A DNA stretch of 64,000 bases from Psychrobacter okhotskensis. Its GTDB lineage: Bacteria; Pseudomonadota; Gammaproteobacteria; Pseudomonadales; Moraxellaceae. Below the pieces are notes generated by a model. That model was not told where the DNA came from and ran no database searches. It saw only the letters and a program-made list of their open reading frames with translations. Position numbers and translations under genes: made by a program. The DNA lies in NCBI RefSeq assembly GCF_013248965.1, contig NZ_JABRVQ010000012.1, positions 30,689 to 94,688 of the forward strand, read 5' to 3'. Below are positions 35,001 to 43,482 of this stretch, in pieces. Numbering within the stretch: the stretch's first letter is position 1; each line of letters opens with the position of its first letter.

Positions 35001-36643
35001 GAGCCAATCAGCGCATGATGACGCTCAACATCGGGTAGTAACACCACAATGTCAGAGATATGGCGTTTTTTCTCACCCGCTTTGACAGGTTCATTTAACC
35101 AGCGCCCAATCATGATACGCAACACTTCAAGCTGGCGCTGCAAACTATGGCACGAATGAATGCTTAGGCTATTATCTTGCGAAGAGATTGCCCAAAAACG
35201 ATCCTTCTCAAAACGCTTATTTTCTAACGCCTCATCGTCATACCAAGCCGTCTCTTGTTTATCTTTATCAAGGCTTGGCGCTATTTGCTGACTCACTGCT
35301 TGCGAGACTGTAGCGGCCGTTGCTTGCTGGGTCGATTGCTCATCAAGCATCAACACATCATTTTGCAAACGTCTTAATAAGCTTGGACTATTTTGCGTAG
35401 CTTGAGAACTGTTAGCCTCCTCATAGGCTCTGTCATCAACACTAGTCCCAAACTCATCATTCCAATCATTATCTAAACCATCATCGCTAATATCGCCAAC
35501 ATCGAAGCTATCTTGCCACTCTACTATTTCTTCTTGGTACTGCTCATTGCCCGACAAATTAGCAAGCATGGCAAAGGTATCGCGCGACTGCTTGCCCAAA
35601 CGCGACAGTAAACTGTGACCATAATCACGTAAAAATACACTTTCAGGATTGATGATTTGTTGACGCTGTAACCAAGATTTATCGACGATATCGGCCCAAA
35701 ACAGCTTTGATGGATTGTAATGCAATAGCGTGATATTCATGTACTTCGATAAGCGCTGCAAAAAGTCAAGCTCAGTCTGTGGCAGTTGCTGAATGGTAAA
35801 AATACGCAATACTTTAGGCAATTGAGCGCGCTCGTTGGCCTTGTTATCCTTTAAAGCCGACCAGAATACCTCTTCGAGTGCCACCCGATGTAGATGAACG
35901 TCAGCAAATAAGTGCGACCATAAGAAGCGCTGGGCAGCTTCCAACTCGACATAATGCTCAACCAACCATTCAGGCGTGCCACGCGCATATTTATCAAAGC
36001 GTAGTGACAATGCATCTTTATCCGCTATTAATTCATCCACATTCAGAGGTTTGTTATATGACCATAGCGCCAACCAATCCTCACGATGGGTTAAGTAGCG
36101 GTTAAACACTCTTGCCAAATCACTTGCCAGCTGCCAGATACGGGCGTCTTGTTGCGCCTTGTCTTTTGTCATGTTCTGTTTTAAATTGTCTTGTCCTAAA
36201 TTACCTTGTTGAGCACCTTCATGCGGCTCATCAATCAAAGACGCTAATAATGGGTTAACCGGATGCTTTTCATCGGCAACAATCACCTCTTGGTAATAGG
36301 TTAAATAGCCAAACAAGCGCCATTGCATCACTGTGGGCGACAGCACCGCCACTTCTGGTACATTCAAGGTTGCCGCTTCAGGATTTTGAGCCAATAAATA
36401 CGTATTATGACGGGTTAACACATCCTGCATGAGTGTCCACTGATACTGACCCCAAAACTTAGTACGCACCAACGTGCTAATTCCAGCACGGCTAGCAATG
36501 GTTTTGTCCAACCAATCGCCCAATACCATTGAAGGCACAATGACAATAAAAGGCTCAAAAACAGGCTGATCCTTAGACTGATATTGCACAAGCAGTTGAT
36601 CAACGAGGTTTTCGGTACGGTGTGACTGAATTATTTTAAACAT
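32045..36643 (-). CDS. recC: RecBCD enzyme subunit RecC
   Basis: The Chi-recognising, helicase-like subunit of RecBCD. The start at 36643 (MFKIIQSHRTENLVDQLL) aligns with the E. coli RecC N-terminus; no good ribosome site is seen, and an in-frame ATG at 36757 would add 38 hydrophobic residues. PSMVLGDWLDKTIASRAGI, DIVVLLPDVERHHALIGSIF and ELVVMLNMDLSEFPARDRDNRYDLM are typical RecC segments. The 1532 residues far exceed E. coli RecC (1122), with long acidic linkers near 430-520 and 1040-1080. Order recC-recB-recD without ptrA is usual outside enterics. Confidence 0.9.
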   Translation of the reverse strand: MFKIIQSHRTENLVDQLLVQYQSKDQPVFEPFIVIVPSMVLGDWLDKTIASRAGISTLVRTKFWGQYQWTLMQDVLTRHNTYLLAQNPEAATLNVPEVAVLSPTVMQWRLFGYLTYYQEVIVADEKHPVNPLLASLIDEPHEGAQQGNLGQDNLKQNMTKDKAQQDARIWQLASDLARVFNRYLTHREDWLALWSYNKPLNVDELIADKDALSLRFDKYARGTPEWLVEHYVELEAAQRFLWSHLFADVHLHRVALEEVFWSALKDNKANERAQLPKVLRIFTIQQLPQTELDFLQRLSKYMNITLLHYNPSKLFWADIVDKSWLQRQQIINPESVFLRDYGHSLLSRLGKQSRDTFAMLANLSGNEQYQEEIVEWQDSFDVGDISDDGLDNDWNDEFGTSVDDRAYEEANSSQATQNSPSLLRRLQNDVLMLDEQSTQQATAATVSQAVSQQIAPSLDKDKQETAWYDDEALENKRFEKDRFWAISSQDNSLSIHSCHSLQRQLEVLRIMIGRWLNEPVKAGEKKRHISDIVVLLPDVERHHALIGSIFVNGKGQDGLTLPAKVTGVVDADIRQLWDAIIGFYKLLGSHSARFEAAEVLDWLMLPPLFESFGLTHEQMSRGCDLLVEAGFIRGFDERHLKQTLDSNDYDYRFSFAQALDRLTLGLVMPEAELSDCLYPLNEDEWPSTALPEMTLPLPQVSLNDALIVEALCRIYTGLVARRNDHTQKMKAEDWLDQIERQVIHRYFGDVDQTRTMRAIYNAMNGFKSSLRANRHYRQYASSDSDNREVEQKLAGVEQLPLKLSFMLDSIENELESQQVSAEPTGVITFGRFGALRNVPFELVVMLNMDLSEFPARDRDNRYDLMKATNSRRGDRVSEDDDNGAFLDALLCARSACWMFYNGQSLTDTHEHLPANPVSELLQFLQGEVQWQVNSLEDLATLPESIDPTTESLKRYLPKLIKQWLVTEHPALPFHESLFETEIEGNDIFEQASPDIDGNNNANVNAQDNSPVDMMDELDVLLNKAMRKTKLAQKKQFPPAPLWQSVFHTLKGRVSSEHAQLVSLPTKSQYESIAKILGQGLGQLGRVDNQTLSALAEMLALDTVVDASDVGSMTEALTQAVSDSIFNIGEIDIEGVLAYQVRHPAKAFLRTQKVHVVQGEEALSQQEPLFLDSLTTYQIKAHLIKELATDNTIANTTDDSANQTLMYQKIMPAGVARQTTLPNQQQKLQQQCLEFKEQLMANGFDESSIINEGGADSATLLQLLTPTTEHPVQIELAKLLNSTNSESSNQTDIEGMETLLKLLPKVIKIKGSVPILASVSLPPSSVPPDAHARHTHLQAGKTYAEQPPKQWLNILPNSASPRHLLKFWLSHLYWQVARRTTAEQVALNDGVSIWRFNKSNSQVSKYKDVIAFKLSPILYENAVIELIKWAVFGKLVGQVPITLLPEYALNYLDKYLKSEESEGSGYWPKRTDFSDWLRPNYNVDTVYDTCSQHAIWQYVLRDQDAFKALSAALTTLARPLYEPMFNALIDLDG

Positions 36644-36970
36644 AGAAGGGCAATCTGATTGAAGTGATAAAAGAATAAGGGGTTTAATAGATAACATAGG
36701 GTTAAAATAGCGCACCAACGTTAATGATAAAAGCTTTGAGTACAATAACAATGCCACAAACGATACTCATCAATCCATGTTTGGCAGTCGTTACTGAGTA
36801 ATATTTCTGCTAGCATAATCATAGTAAATCCATTGACAGTAGTTATAATTAATAGCTGATATAACCACCAATCGCATCACCCGATTAGTGTGCCACTGTT
36901 CCCAGTGGTTTACCAGTTTATAATCCAAGGATGACATAGCCTACGACAACGGATGTCGCTGATTTTTTAA
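36644..36970. promoter_or_regulatory. Divergent region between recC and 36971 gene
   Basis: No gene is seen. On the plus strand TTGACA (36833-36838) with TGATAT 18 bases later is a plausible promoter. CCACTG-TTCC-CAGTGG (36893-36908) is a perfect short hairpin in the expected leader. The minus-strand recC promoter is not clear. Confidence 0.35.
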
Positions 36971-37564
36971 ATGAGCTTCTTAACGACGAGACAACTTAAT
37001 CTTATGCCCCTGCGCCCTATCGATGCCCTCTTTATCCACCTTGAACGACGTGTCTATGTAGTCTACTATCGAGGGGAATTATGGCAATTGCCTCGTATGA
37101 AAATTGATGAGCTATCGTGGCAGCGTAGGCAACCTTATCAAGGTTCCCCCGATGCCTTGTATCTAAGTCGTCATCAAGCTATCCAAGATCCAGTGTTGGC
37201 ACAAAAGCTGCGAACACTAAACTTGCCTATGGCAGTACGCGGCATTACACTACCACGCTTCGAAGCATGGTGGGAGAGCCACGGTTTTGACTGGTTAAAA
37301 GACCAATTAACAATAGGTGAATCCCCATTAGCCGCGCATACTACGACAAGCACGACTACAAATAGCGAAACCAGATCTATTGCGCCGCAAGACAGTACAT
37401 CAACCTCAGCCAATAATGATAATAGCGCTGAGCAGAACAGCGGTACGCAAACTCAAGAATCTAAAAAAGTAAGTAAGCAAAACGATAGCATTCAAGCAAC
37501 AGAAAAAACGGATGTTTTCGCTGAAATGCTAGCGGATTTGGTCGAGGAAGTATTGTATAAATAG
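36971..37564 (+). CDS. Hypothetical protein with disordered tail
   Basis: I do not recognise this 197-residue protein. Residues 12-118 look folded (DALFIHLERRVYVVYYRGELWQLPRMKIDEL, later GFDWLKDQL). From about 120 to 175 it is Ser/Thr/Asn/Gln-rich and probably disordered, and it ends in a short acidic helix (VFAEMLADLVEEVLYK). No ribosome site is visible at either 36971 or the internal ATG at 37004, so the start is uncertain. It is divergent from recC and just upstream of the membrane-anchored binding-protein-like gene. Confidence 0.5.
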   Translation: MSFLTTRQLNLMPLRPIDALFIHLERRVYVVYYRGELWQLPRMKIDELSWQRRQPYQGSPDALYLSRHQAIQDPVLAQKLRTLNLPMAVRGITLPRFEAWWESHGFDWLKDQLTIGESPLAAHTTTSTTTNSETRSIAPQDSTSTSANNDNSAEQNSGTQTQESKKVSKQNDSIQATEKTDVFAEMLADLVEEVLYK

Positions 37565-37655
37565 CTTAGTTTTTAGCAGCAATGTTAGCCGAAAAGTTAT
37601 GTGCTATAGGTCATTTAAGCCTAAATCAAATACACCAAAATAAGAACGATAATCT

Positions 37656-38483
37656 ATGAAAGACTATAAACTGCTATTGGCTGGCCTGCTTTTGCTACTG
37701 CTGATGATACTCATCGCCGTTTTTACTTGGTTGTGGAGTAGCAACCGTAAAAACATGGATCCACTGCCTATTTTGGCAAGCGAGAGTGAGACGATAGCAG
37801 AAGGCACTGATGAGGATGCAGATACTAGCGCTGATCGTACCTTATATTTGCAAATAGAAGACAGTCTACAAATACCATTAGACCATGTGATCACAAGTTT
37901 CGAATCCCGCTATCCTCATGTGCAAGTTTTCACAAATTATGTCACTGCTACAGCACTATTAACTTTGCCAAATAACAATCATAATGGCAATGAGAGTGCG
38001 CCTGTTGTCACCCATGCCGACATAATTATTGCTGATAATATCTTACCAAGCGAGCGCCTACTACCCTTACAAACCAAGCTTAAAGATGCTCAAGACAAGC
38101 GCAATCAGAGCAATATTGATACTGATAATGCCAATCAAGATAGTGATGCTAGCCTGAATGTAAGTGATCTGTTTAGCGAAGCAGACGTTGCTACAAATAC
38201 ATCAGACAATGCCGAAGCGCGTCGTCTGAGTTCTTTTAGCTATGCCTTGAAAGATGAGCATGCGCTTGATGGTGTTATCCTGACGCATAATACTGTGGCG
38301 ATTAATTTTCGTAACTTTTTGCTCTCAAGTACGGGGCAAGACATATTAAAAAAATATGATTATTACAATATCGAAGGTTATAAAAACAGTGTTGACGATT
38401 TATTTAGGCCTACCTCACAAGCCAAAAAACCATTAGGCGACAATGGAGAAAATGTCGCTGATGCATTTAGTAATGGCGAGTAA
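37656..38483 (+). CDS. Membrane-anchored protein with ModA-like segments
   Basis: A 275-residue protein: one N-terminal hydrophobic helix (about residues 5-29), an acidic linker, then a domain with parts of a type 2 periplasmic binding fold (SFESRYPHVQVFTNYVTATALL, ADIIIADNILPSERL, and near the end NFRNFLLSSTGQDILKKYDY, which resembles the C-terminal helix of molybdate-binding ModA proteins). A ~50-residue Asp/Asn/Ser-rich insertion replaces much of the middle. It is shorter than a normal solute-binding protein and no ABC transporter genes adjoin it, so ligand transport is doubtful. The family relation is inferred by eye. Confidence 0.5.
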   Translation: MKDYKLLLAGLLLLLLMILIAVFTWLWSSNRKNMDPLPILASESETIAEGTDEDADTSADRTLYLQIEDSLQIPLDHVITSFESRYPHVQVFTNYVTATALLTLPNNNHNGNESAPVVTHADIIIADNILPSERLLPLQTKLKDAQDKRNQSNIDTDNANQDSDASLNVSDLFSEADVATNTSDNAEARRLSSFSYALKDEHALDGVILTHNTVAINFRNFLLSSTGQDILKKYDYYNIEGYKNSVDDLFRPTSQAKKPLGDNGENVADAFSNGE

Positions 38484-38556
38484 GGATAAATTGCTTCTAT
38501 TTATCTTTTGTTGATTGCTTTTATGCCTACTTTTTTCTACAATGTCCCTCCATAAT

Positions 38557-38632
38557 GCGCCTATAGCTCAACAGGATAGAGCAGTTGCCTCCTAAGCGAT
38601 CGATCCGAGTTCGAGTCTTGGTGGGCGCACCA
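38557..38632 (+). tRNA. tRNA-Arg (anticodon CCU)
   Basis: A complete 76-base cloverleaf with encoded CCA. Acceptor GCGCCTA pairs with TGGGCGC, the D-stem is GCTC/GAGC, the anticodon loop is CTCCTAA with CCT at 38591-38593, and the T-arm is CCGAG-TTCGAGT-CTTGG. It decodes AGG. It stands alone downstream of the ModA-like gene. Confidence 0.93.
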
Positions 38633-38757
38633 ACAAACATTCTTATAAGCAATCATAGAACTCCATAGCCTATACGCTCTGGGGTTTTTAATGTCTTAAT
38701 ATATCACAACATAACATTGCATAACTTACGATGCATTTTCATACAGCATACCTTCAA

Positions 38758-38808
38758 AGCAAAAAAAAGCCTTTCAAGCTTTATATTTTATAGCTTGAAA
38801 GGCTTTAC
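38758..38808 (-). terminator. Terminator after the COG2509-type FAD gene
   Basis: AAAGCCTTTCAAGCT (38766-38780) pairs perfectly with its complement at 38792-38806. Read on the minus strand the stem is followed by eight Ts, so it serves the gene ending at 38875. Confidence 0.9.
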
Positions 38809-38874
38809 CGATCACATGTCTTTATCTAAGTAAGCGTTTTAATATTGGGGTTTGCTTACAATTTACAGTTGCTC

Positions 38875-40491
38875 TTACTCTATCTTTAAAATCGATTTTG
38901 CCACAGCTTCGGCCACTTTAATGCCATCAATCCCTGCTGATAATATGCCACCTGCGTAGCCAGCACCCTCGCCTGCAGGGAATAAGCCTTTGGTATTAAT
39001 GCTTTGGAACTCTTTATTGCGTTTAATACTTATTGGTGACGATGTTCTGGTTTCTACCCCAGTGAGTAAACCGTCGTCAGATGAAAACCCTTGGATTTTT
39101 TTATTAAACGCTGGAATGGCTTCACGTATTGCGTCTACGGCAAAGTCAGGTAACGCTTTACTTAAGTCGGTTAAGGTAATACCTGGTGTGTAAGAGGGTT
39201 TTACATCGCCTAATTCTGAATTTGGTTTACCTTTTAAGAAATCGCCAATGGTTTGCGCTGGTGCACTGTAGTCTTTGCCGCCTAATTCAAATGCTAAAGT
39301 CTCTAGTTGTCTTTGTAATTCGATACCAGCAAGAGGATGGTTTGGGTAATCTCGCTCTGGGTCGATACCTACAACAATAGCACTGTTGGCGTTACGTTCA
39401 TTTCTTGAATATTGGCTCATGCCGTTAGTGACCACCCGGCCTTCTTCTGATGCGGCGGCAACAACGGTTCCGCCTGGACACATACAGAAACTATAAACAG
39501 AACGACCGTTTTTACAATGATGAACCAGTTTGTAATCCGCAGCGCCAAGTATTTCGTTTCCAGCATTGTCACCAAAGCGTGCTTTGTCTATGGCCGACTG
39601 TTTATGTTCAATCCTAAAGCCAATAGAGAAAGGTTTTGCTTCAACGTACACGCCTTTATCATGGATCATCTCAAAAGTGTCTCGGGCGCTATGACCAACA
39701 GCAAGAATAACATGATTGGTTTTTAAGGTTTCGCCACTATTAAGTGTCACGCCAGTTACTTTTGAGTCAGTGATATGCAAGTCTTCTACGCGAGTAGCAA
39801 AACGGACTTCCCCACCAAGCGCTATGATCTCGGCACGCATTTTTTCTACCATGGTGACTAACTTATAAGTACCTATGTGCGGTTTACTAACAAATAAAAT
39901 CTCATCTGGTGCGCCCGCTTTAACAAATTCTGTCATTACTTTACGGCCGTAATGATTTGGATCTTTCACTTGGCTATATAATTTGCCGTCAGAAAAGGTG
40001 CCTGCTCCACCTTCACCAAATTGTACGTTTGATTCTGTGTTTAATTTACGCTGACGCCAAAAGCCAAAGGTGTCTTTGGTGCGTTGTCTTACTTCATTAC
40101 CGCGTTCAATGATAATAGGTTTGAAACCCATTTGGGCAAGAGTAAGTCCAGCCATTAATCCACACGGACCAAAACCAATAATAACCGGACGCTCAGTTAA
40201 ATTCTCTGGCGCTTCACCTACATATTTGTAGCTGGTATCTGGTGTTGCTTTAACATGGTTGTCTGACTCAAATTGAACCAGTAAATCATTGGCTAAATTC
40301 GAGTCAGTCAGTGTGATGTCTAGCGTATAAATTAATTGGATATTTCTCTTATTACGAGCATCATAACCACGTTTAAACATAACAACTGCGTCTATTTGCT
40401 CAGCAGAAATTTTAAGTTTTTTCGTTATTGCTGTTGTTAACTCTTCAGGTGCATGATTTAACGGCAATTTAATTTCAGTTAAACGTATCAT
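38875..40491 (-). CDS. FAD-dependent dehydrogenase, COG2509 type
   Basis: A 538-residue flavoprotein. An N-terminal ~100-residue domain precedes the FAD site GFGPCGLMAGLTLAQMGFKPIIIERG (about residues 106-131). NVQFGEGGAGTFSDGKLYSQ and HYGRKVMTEFVKAGAPDEIL are characteristic of the uncharacterised COG2509 dehydrogenases, and the C-terminal GLFPAGEGAGYAGGILSAGIDG is the last FAD contact. The substrate is unknown. Codon use looks somewhat more AT-rich than in the neighbours, and the gene is bounded by a tRNA on one side and foldback/IS remnants on the other, so recent acquisition is possible. Confidence 0.8.
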   Translation of the reverse strand: MIRLTEIKLPLNHAPEELTTAITKKLKISAEQIDAVVMFKRGYDARNKRNIQLIYTLDITLTDSNLANDLLVQFESDNHVKATPDTSYKYVGEAPENLTERPVIIGFGPCGLMAGLTLAQMGFKPIIIERGNEVRQRTKDTFGFWRQRKLNTESNVQFGEGGAGTFSDGKLYSQVKDPNHYGRKVMTEFVKAGAPDEILFVSKPHIGTYKLVTMVEKMRAEIIALGGEVRFATRVEDLHITDSKVTGVTLNSGETLKTNHVILAVGHSARDTFEMIHDKGVYVEAKPFSIGFRIEHKQSAIDKARFGDNAGNEILGAADYKLVHHCKNGRSVYSFCMCPGGTVVAAASEEGRVVTNGMSQYSRNERNANSAIVVGIDPERDYPNHPLAGIELQRQLETLAFELGGKDYSAPAQTIGDFLKGKPNSELGDVKPSYTPGITLTDLSKALPDFAVDAIREAIPAFNKKIQGFSSDDGLLTGVETRTSSPISIKRNKEFQSINTKGLFPAGEGAGYAGGILSAGIDGIKVAEAVAKSILKIE

Positions 40492-40598
40492 TGGTTACTC
40501 ACAAACTAGTGTAAAAAACATTCGCGCATTTTACTGGTACTGATGCAAATAAGCGAATAAATATTTTACTTACGCAGGATAGATTTACGGATTTGTAT

Positions 40599-40879
40599 TA
40601 GGGTCTGTTGAACATTCAAATATTAGGACTGCTGATTGCTAAAGTTGCCCCAAACCTTTTATCAAATCAGGCGTAAACCGACGATAATGTCGAGACCTTA
40701 GCTAGGTTTACAACAACGTTTGGGGTGATTTTAGCATCAGCCTTTCAGGGCAGGGCTATTTTTTGCCAATACATGGCGAAATTATCTAACCTAGAATGAC
40801 TAGGCGTCAAAAATTTCACTGCGTATTGTCTAAAAAATAGCCACTGCCAGTGCCACATTTGAATGTTCAACAGACCCTA
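40599..40879. mobile_element. 277-bp MITE-like element with 21-bp perfect TIRs and TA flanks
   Basis: Perfect 21-base inverted repeats (40601-40621, starting GGGTCTGTTGAAC, and 40857-40877) enclose a non-coding interior and are flanked by TA on both sides. Inside is a second foldback: 40637-40655 with 40718-40736 (16 of 19 match), and within it GTAAACC/GGTTTAC. A TA target and lack of a transposase gene fit a non-autonomous element moved in trans by an IS630- or IS5-type transposase; the parent is not in the window. It abuts the IS3-family remnant. Confidence 0.8.
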
Positions 40880-41071
40880 TAGTTTAAAAATGACCCCAGC
40901 CGTCAAATCCGTACAACTAACAAGTAGCTCACAATGGTTACAGTGTATTTGTCGCTCACTGATATCACGACTCAGCCAGTCGTAGTAGCTTGAATGCTTA
41001 ATCTTTAGCACACGGTACGTAGCACTAATGCTGAAGAGGGACTGGTTATCTTCAATAAAGGTGTACTTCAC
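40880..41071 (-). pseudogene. IS3-family transposase orfB, N-terminal remnant
   Basis: Reading from a GTG at 41071, the first ~48 residues (KYTFIEDNQSLFSISATYRVL, then SSYYDWLSRDISERQIHC) match the start of IS3-family OrfB, including the helix-turn-helix-like YYDW region. After CELLV the match is lost and the frame ends beside the 277-bp element, so the DDE catalytic core is missing. The DNA just upstream (41072-41105) resembles the orfA-orfB junction of such elements. Not functional. Confidence 0.7.
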
Positions 41072-41332
41072 TAGCTGTCACTGCGAGCATGGCCCTGCGT
41101 CTGAACAAAAGTGTCTAAATGGGCTAAAAATGGCTAAATCATTCAAAATTAATATAATGTCATTCTAGTATTTTCTCTATACAATCGTTTTATCATCGTT
41201 CAGTAAACATGTTAAATATAAAACCCCCTCTTAAGTCCAAAAATTCACAACAATCACTATAATCACTATTACGCTTCAATCATGAACGTATTAACAGCCC
41301 CTAAACCTTTTTAATAGAGAGTATTCAATTAA

Positions 41333-42886
41333 ATGATAGAGCTTCTAAGCGATCCTTCGATATGGCTTGGTTTCTTCACATTGGTTAGTCTTGAGATTAT
41401 TTTAGGTATTGATAATCTCGTTTTCATTGCCATTCTCGCGAATAAGCTGCCCCCGCACCAACGCAGTAAAGCGCGCAATCTGGGTCTTGGGCTCGCGCTC
41501 ATTATGCGCTTAGGCCTGCTGTTTGTGATGTCATGGCTCATAACTTTGACTGAACCTGTGGTGAGTTATGGCACGTTTGATTTATCGGTCAGAGATTTGA
41601 TCTTGATAGTCGGTGGCTTCTTTTTATTACTCAAAGCGACGCTTGAGCTACATGAGCGCCTAGAAGGTAAGCTTGAGACCAATAATAATAGCAAAGTCTA
41701 CGCAGGCTTTGCCGCGGTCGTTGCGCAAATCGTTATCCTAGATGCCGTGTTCTCGTTTGATGCGGTCATCACCGCAGTCGGTATGGTCAAGCATTTAGAA
41801 GTGATGATGGCCGCGGTTATTGTGGCGATGGCGGTGATGGTTTTGGCCGCCAAAACCTTAACGGATTTTGTCGGTAAGCACCCGACTGTCGTTATCCTCT
41901 GCTTAAGCTTCTTGCTTATGATCGGCTTTAGCTTGATCGTTGAAGGCTTAGGCTTTCATATTCCAAAAGGCTACTTATATGCTGCCATTGGTTTCTCTAT
42001 TATTATTGAAGCCTTTAATCAATTCATGCAGCGTAACCGTACGAAATATGAAAGCGCCATTCCGCTACGCGACCGAACCGCGGATAATATCCTAAGACTG
42101 ATGGGGGGCAAAACCGCTAATCATGAGGAAGAATCGCTCACAGAAGACGATACCTCAGTACAGACCATCCCTTTTGCAGAAGAAGAGCGCTACATGATTA
42201 GTGGGGTGCTGGCGCTTGGCGAACGTGATGTTGAAACCATCATGACGCCGCGCTCAGAAATATCTTGGGTCAATATCGAAGGCAGTCTAGACGAGGTTCG
42301 CGAGCAAGTGTTATCCACGCCGCACAGCTTATTGCCTATTTGCCAAGGACAGTTAAACAAGGTGCTCGGCGTCGTACGGGCCAAAGATATCTTAGCGGCA
42401 CTCGACAAACAACCTAACGATATTCATCTGGCTCTAACGCCTTTATTCAGCAAGCAGCAGCCCGTTTTTGTCTCTGACAGCATTGATAATTTACGTCTTA
42501 TCAATTTACTCAAGAATGCCAAAGGTAACTTGGCAATCGTAGTCGATGAATATGGGCAAGTGGCAGGACTGGTGACGCCTTTGGATTTATTTGAAGCGAT
42601 TGCCGGTGAATTCCCTGATGAAGATGAGACGTTAGTGATTTTCAAACAAGAAGACCACTGGATAGCTGAGGGTACTATTAGCTTGGATCAGTTGCGCCTT
42701 GAACTAAACGAGCCAAACCTCTTAGCAGATGCCGAGCAGCTGACCATCGGTGGCTATATCAATTTTAAACTCGATGGCATCGCGCAAGTGAATGAACACG
42801 TCAACAGCGAAGGCTATACCTTTACTGTGTTAGAAACCTTGTCCGCAAGAATTCTTTTGGTCAAAATTGCAAAAGAGCTCAGTTAA
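41333..42886 (+). CDS. TerC-family membrane protein with CBS and CorC/HlyC domains
   Basis: A 517-residue protein like E. coli YegH/YoaE. An N-terminal TerC domain (about residues 1-235) has seven or so helices and conserved acidic membrane residues ([33 protein letters not shown]). A CBS-domain pair (about 290-405) includes [11 protein letters not shown] and [22 protein letters not shown] CorC/HlyC transporter-associated domain (about 425-515) follows. It is probably an inner-membrane metal-ion exporter or metalation protein (Mn or similar is known for TerC relatives). Monocistronic. Confidence 0.85.
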   Translation: MIELLSDPSIWLGFFTLVSLEIILGIDNLVFIAILANKLPPHQRSKARNLGLGLALIMRLGLLFVMSWLITLTEPVVSYGTFDLSVRDLILIVGGFFLLLKATLELHERLEGKLETNNNSKVYAGFAAVVAQIVILDAVFSFDAVITAVGMVKHLEVMMAAVIVAMAVMVLAAKTLTDFVGKHPTVVILCLSFLLMIGFSLIVEGLGFHIPKGYLYAAIGFSIIIEAFNQFMQRNRTKYESAIPLRDRTADNILRLMGGKTANHEEESLTEDDTSVQTIPFAEEERYMISGVLALGERDVETIMTPRSEISWVNIEGSLDEVREQVLSTPHSLLPICQGQLNKVLGVVRAKDILAALDKQPNDIHLALTPLFSKQQPVFVSDSIDNLRLINLLKNAKGNLAIVVDEYGQVAGLVTPLDLFEAIAGEFPDEDETLVIFKQEDHWIAEGTISLDQLRLELNEPNLLADAEQLTIGGYINFKLDGIAQVNEHVNSEGYTFTVLETLSARILLVKIAKELS

Positions 42887-42967
42887 TAACATTATCCAGA
42901 ACATTGATGATTTAGGTAGCTAGTGCTAAGCGTGCTAGCTATAACCTTAAAGACTTCCCTTCCGTTT

Positions 42968-43095
42968 TATAGTCAGTTCAGAATAAAATCGATATGCTAA
43001 TCGATACACTACTAATTACGTGCGACTGGTATAAGTTTTCCTTGCTTGCTGCTATCACAGAGGCTACGGAAAATTCATCACAGTCGCACTGTATC
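42968..43095. repeat. TATAGTCAGT-associated repeat, diverged copy
   Basis: It opens with TATAGTCAGTTCAG and contains the palindromic centre TTTTCCTTGCTTGC to CAGAGGCTACGGAAAA (43036-43074), bracketed by the inverted pair GTGCGACTG (43020-43028) and CAGTCGCAC (43081-43089). It belongs with copies at 24847 and 62314. It fills part of the 515-base gap between the TerC gene and kdpF. Confidence 0.65.
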
Positions 43096-43230
43096 TGTTT
43101 TAAAGTGAAGCCACTTTATTAGCTCCCACCAAATATATTGCTAGCCTATAGCCATATCCGCACTCTAAAAAACATCTAAATAATGCCTTAAAAACTAAGG
43201 TTTTCTGCTCTTCTCGCATTTTAACACTGC

Positions 43231-43260
43231 CCATCTTTATACTTTCTTTATACCCCACCG
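43231..43260 (+). promoter_or_regulatory. KdpE-type operator upstream of kdpF
   Basis: TTTATACTTTCTTTATACCCC (two TTTATA units 11 bases apart, 43236-43241 and 43247-43252, followed by CCCC) closely resembles the E. coli KdpE site as I remember it. A third TTTATACCCC lies at 43279-43288. TTGACA at 43268-43273 is a candidate -35, and CATACT (43295-43300) a poorly spaced -10, as expected for an activator-dependent promoter. Confidence 0.6.
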
Positions 43261-43401
43261 CGTTATCTTGACAACACTTTTATACCCCTCTCGGCATACT
43301 GTTGCTATTAACAAGTAAGCAATAAAGAAGTAATAAAAGATCAGTCTAACCATCGCTGACCTTCATTATTCATGGTTCATTGTGCGTTTTTGGAGAGTGT
43401 C

Positions 43402-43482
43402 ATGGAAGTTTTTGCAGGGTTTCTAGCCCTCGGTTTATTCATCTATTTGTTATATGTGCTGATTAAACCGGAGGCATTTTAA
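43402..43482 (+). CDS. kdpF: K+-transporting ATPase small subunit KdpF
   Basis: A 26-residue single-helix peptide (start [16 protein letters not shown], end KPEAF). TGGAG precedes the ATG and the TAA overlaps the kdpA ATG (TAATG), so the two are translationally coupled. KdpF stabilises the KdpABC complex in E. coli. Length and sequence are typical. It is too short for usual gene finders. Confidence 0.9.
   Translation: MEVFAGFLALGLFIYLLYVLIKPEAF

Noticed and set aside
24998..36643. recBCD region with MITE as a phage-defence island
   Set aside because: The genes are the ordinary housekeeping RecBCD set; no toxin, nuclease or restriction genes adjoin them.
41072..41332. Rest of an IS3 element upstream of the TerC gene
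   Set aside because: Apart from ~35 bases resembling the orfA-orfB junction, no transposase frame or terminal repeat is recognisable.
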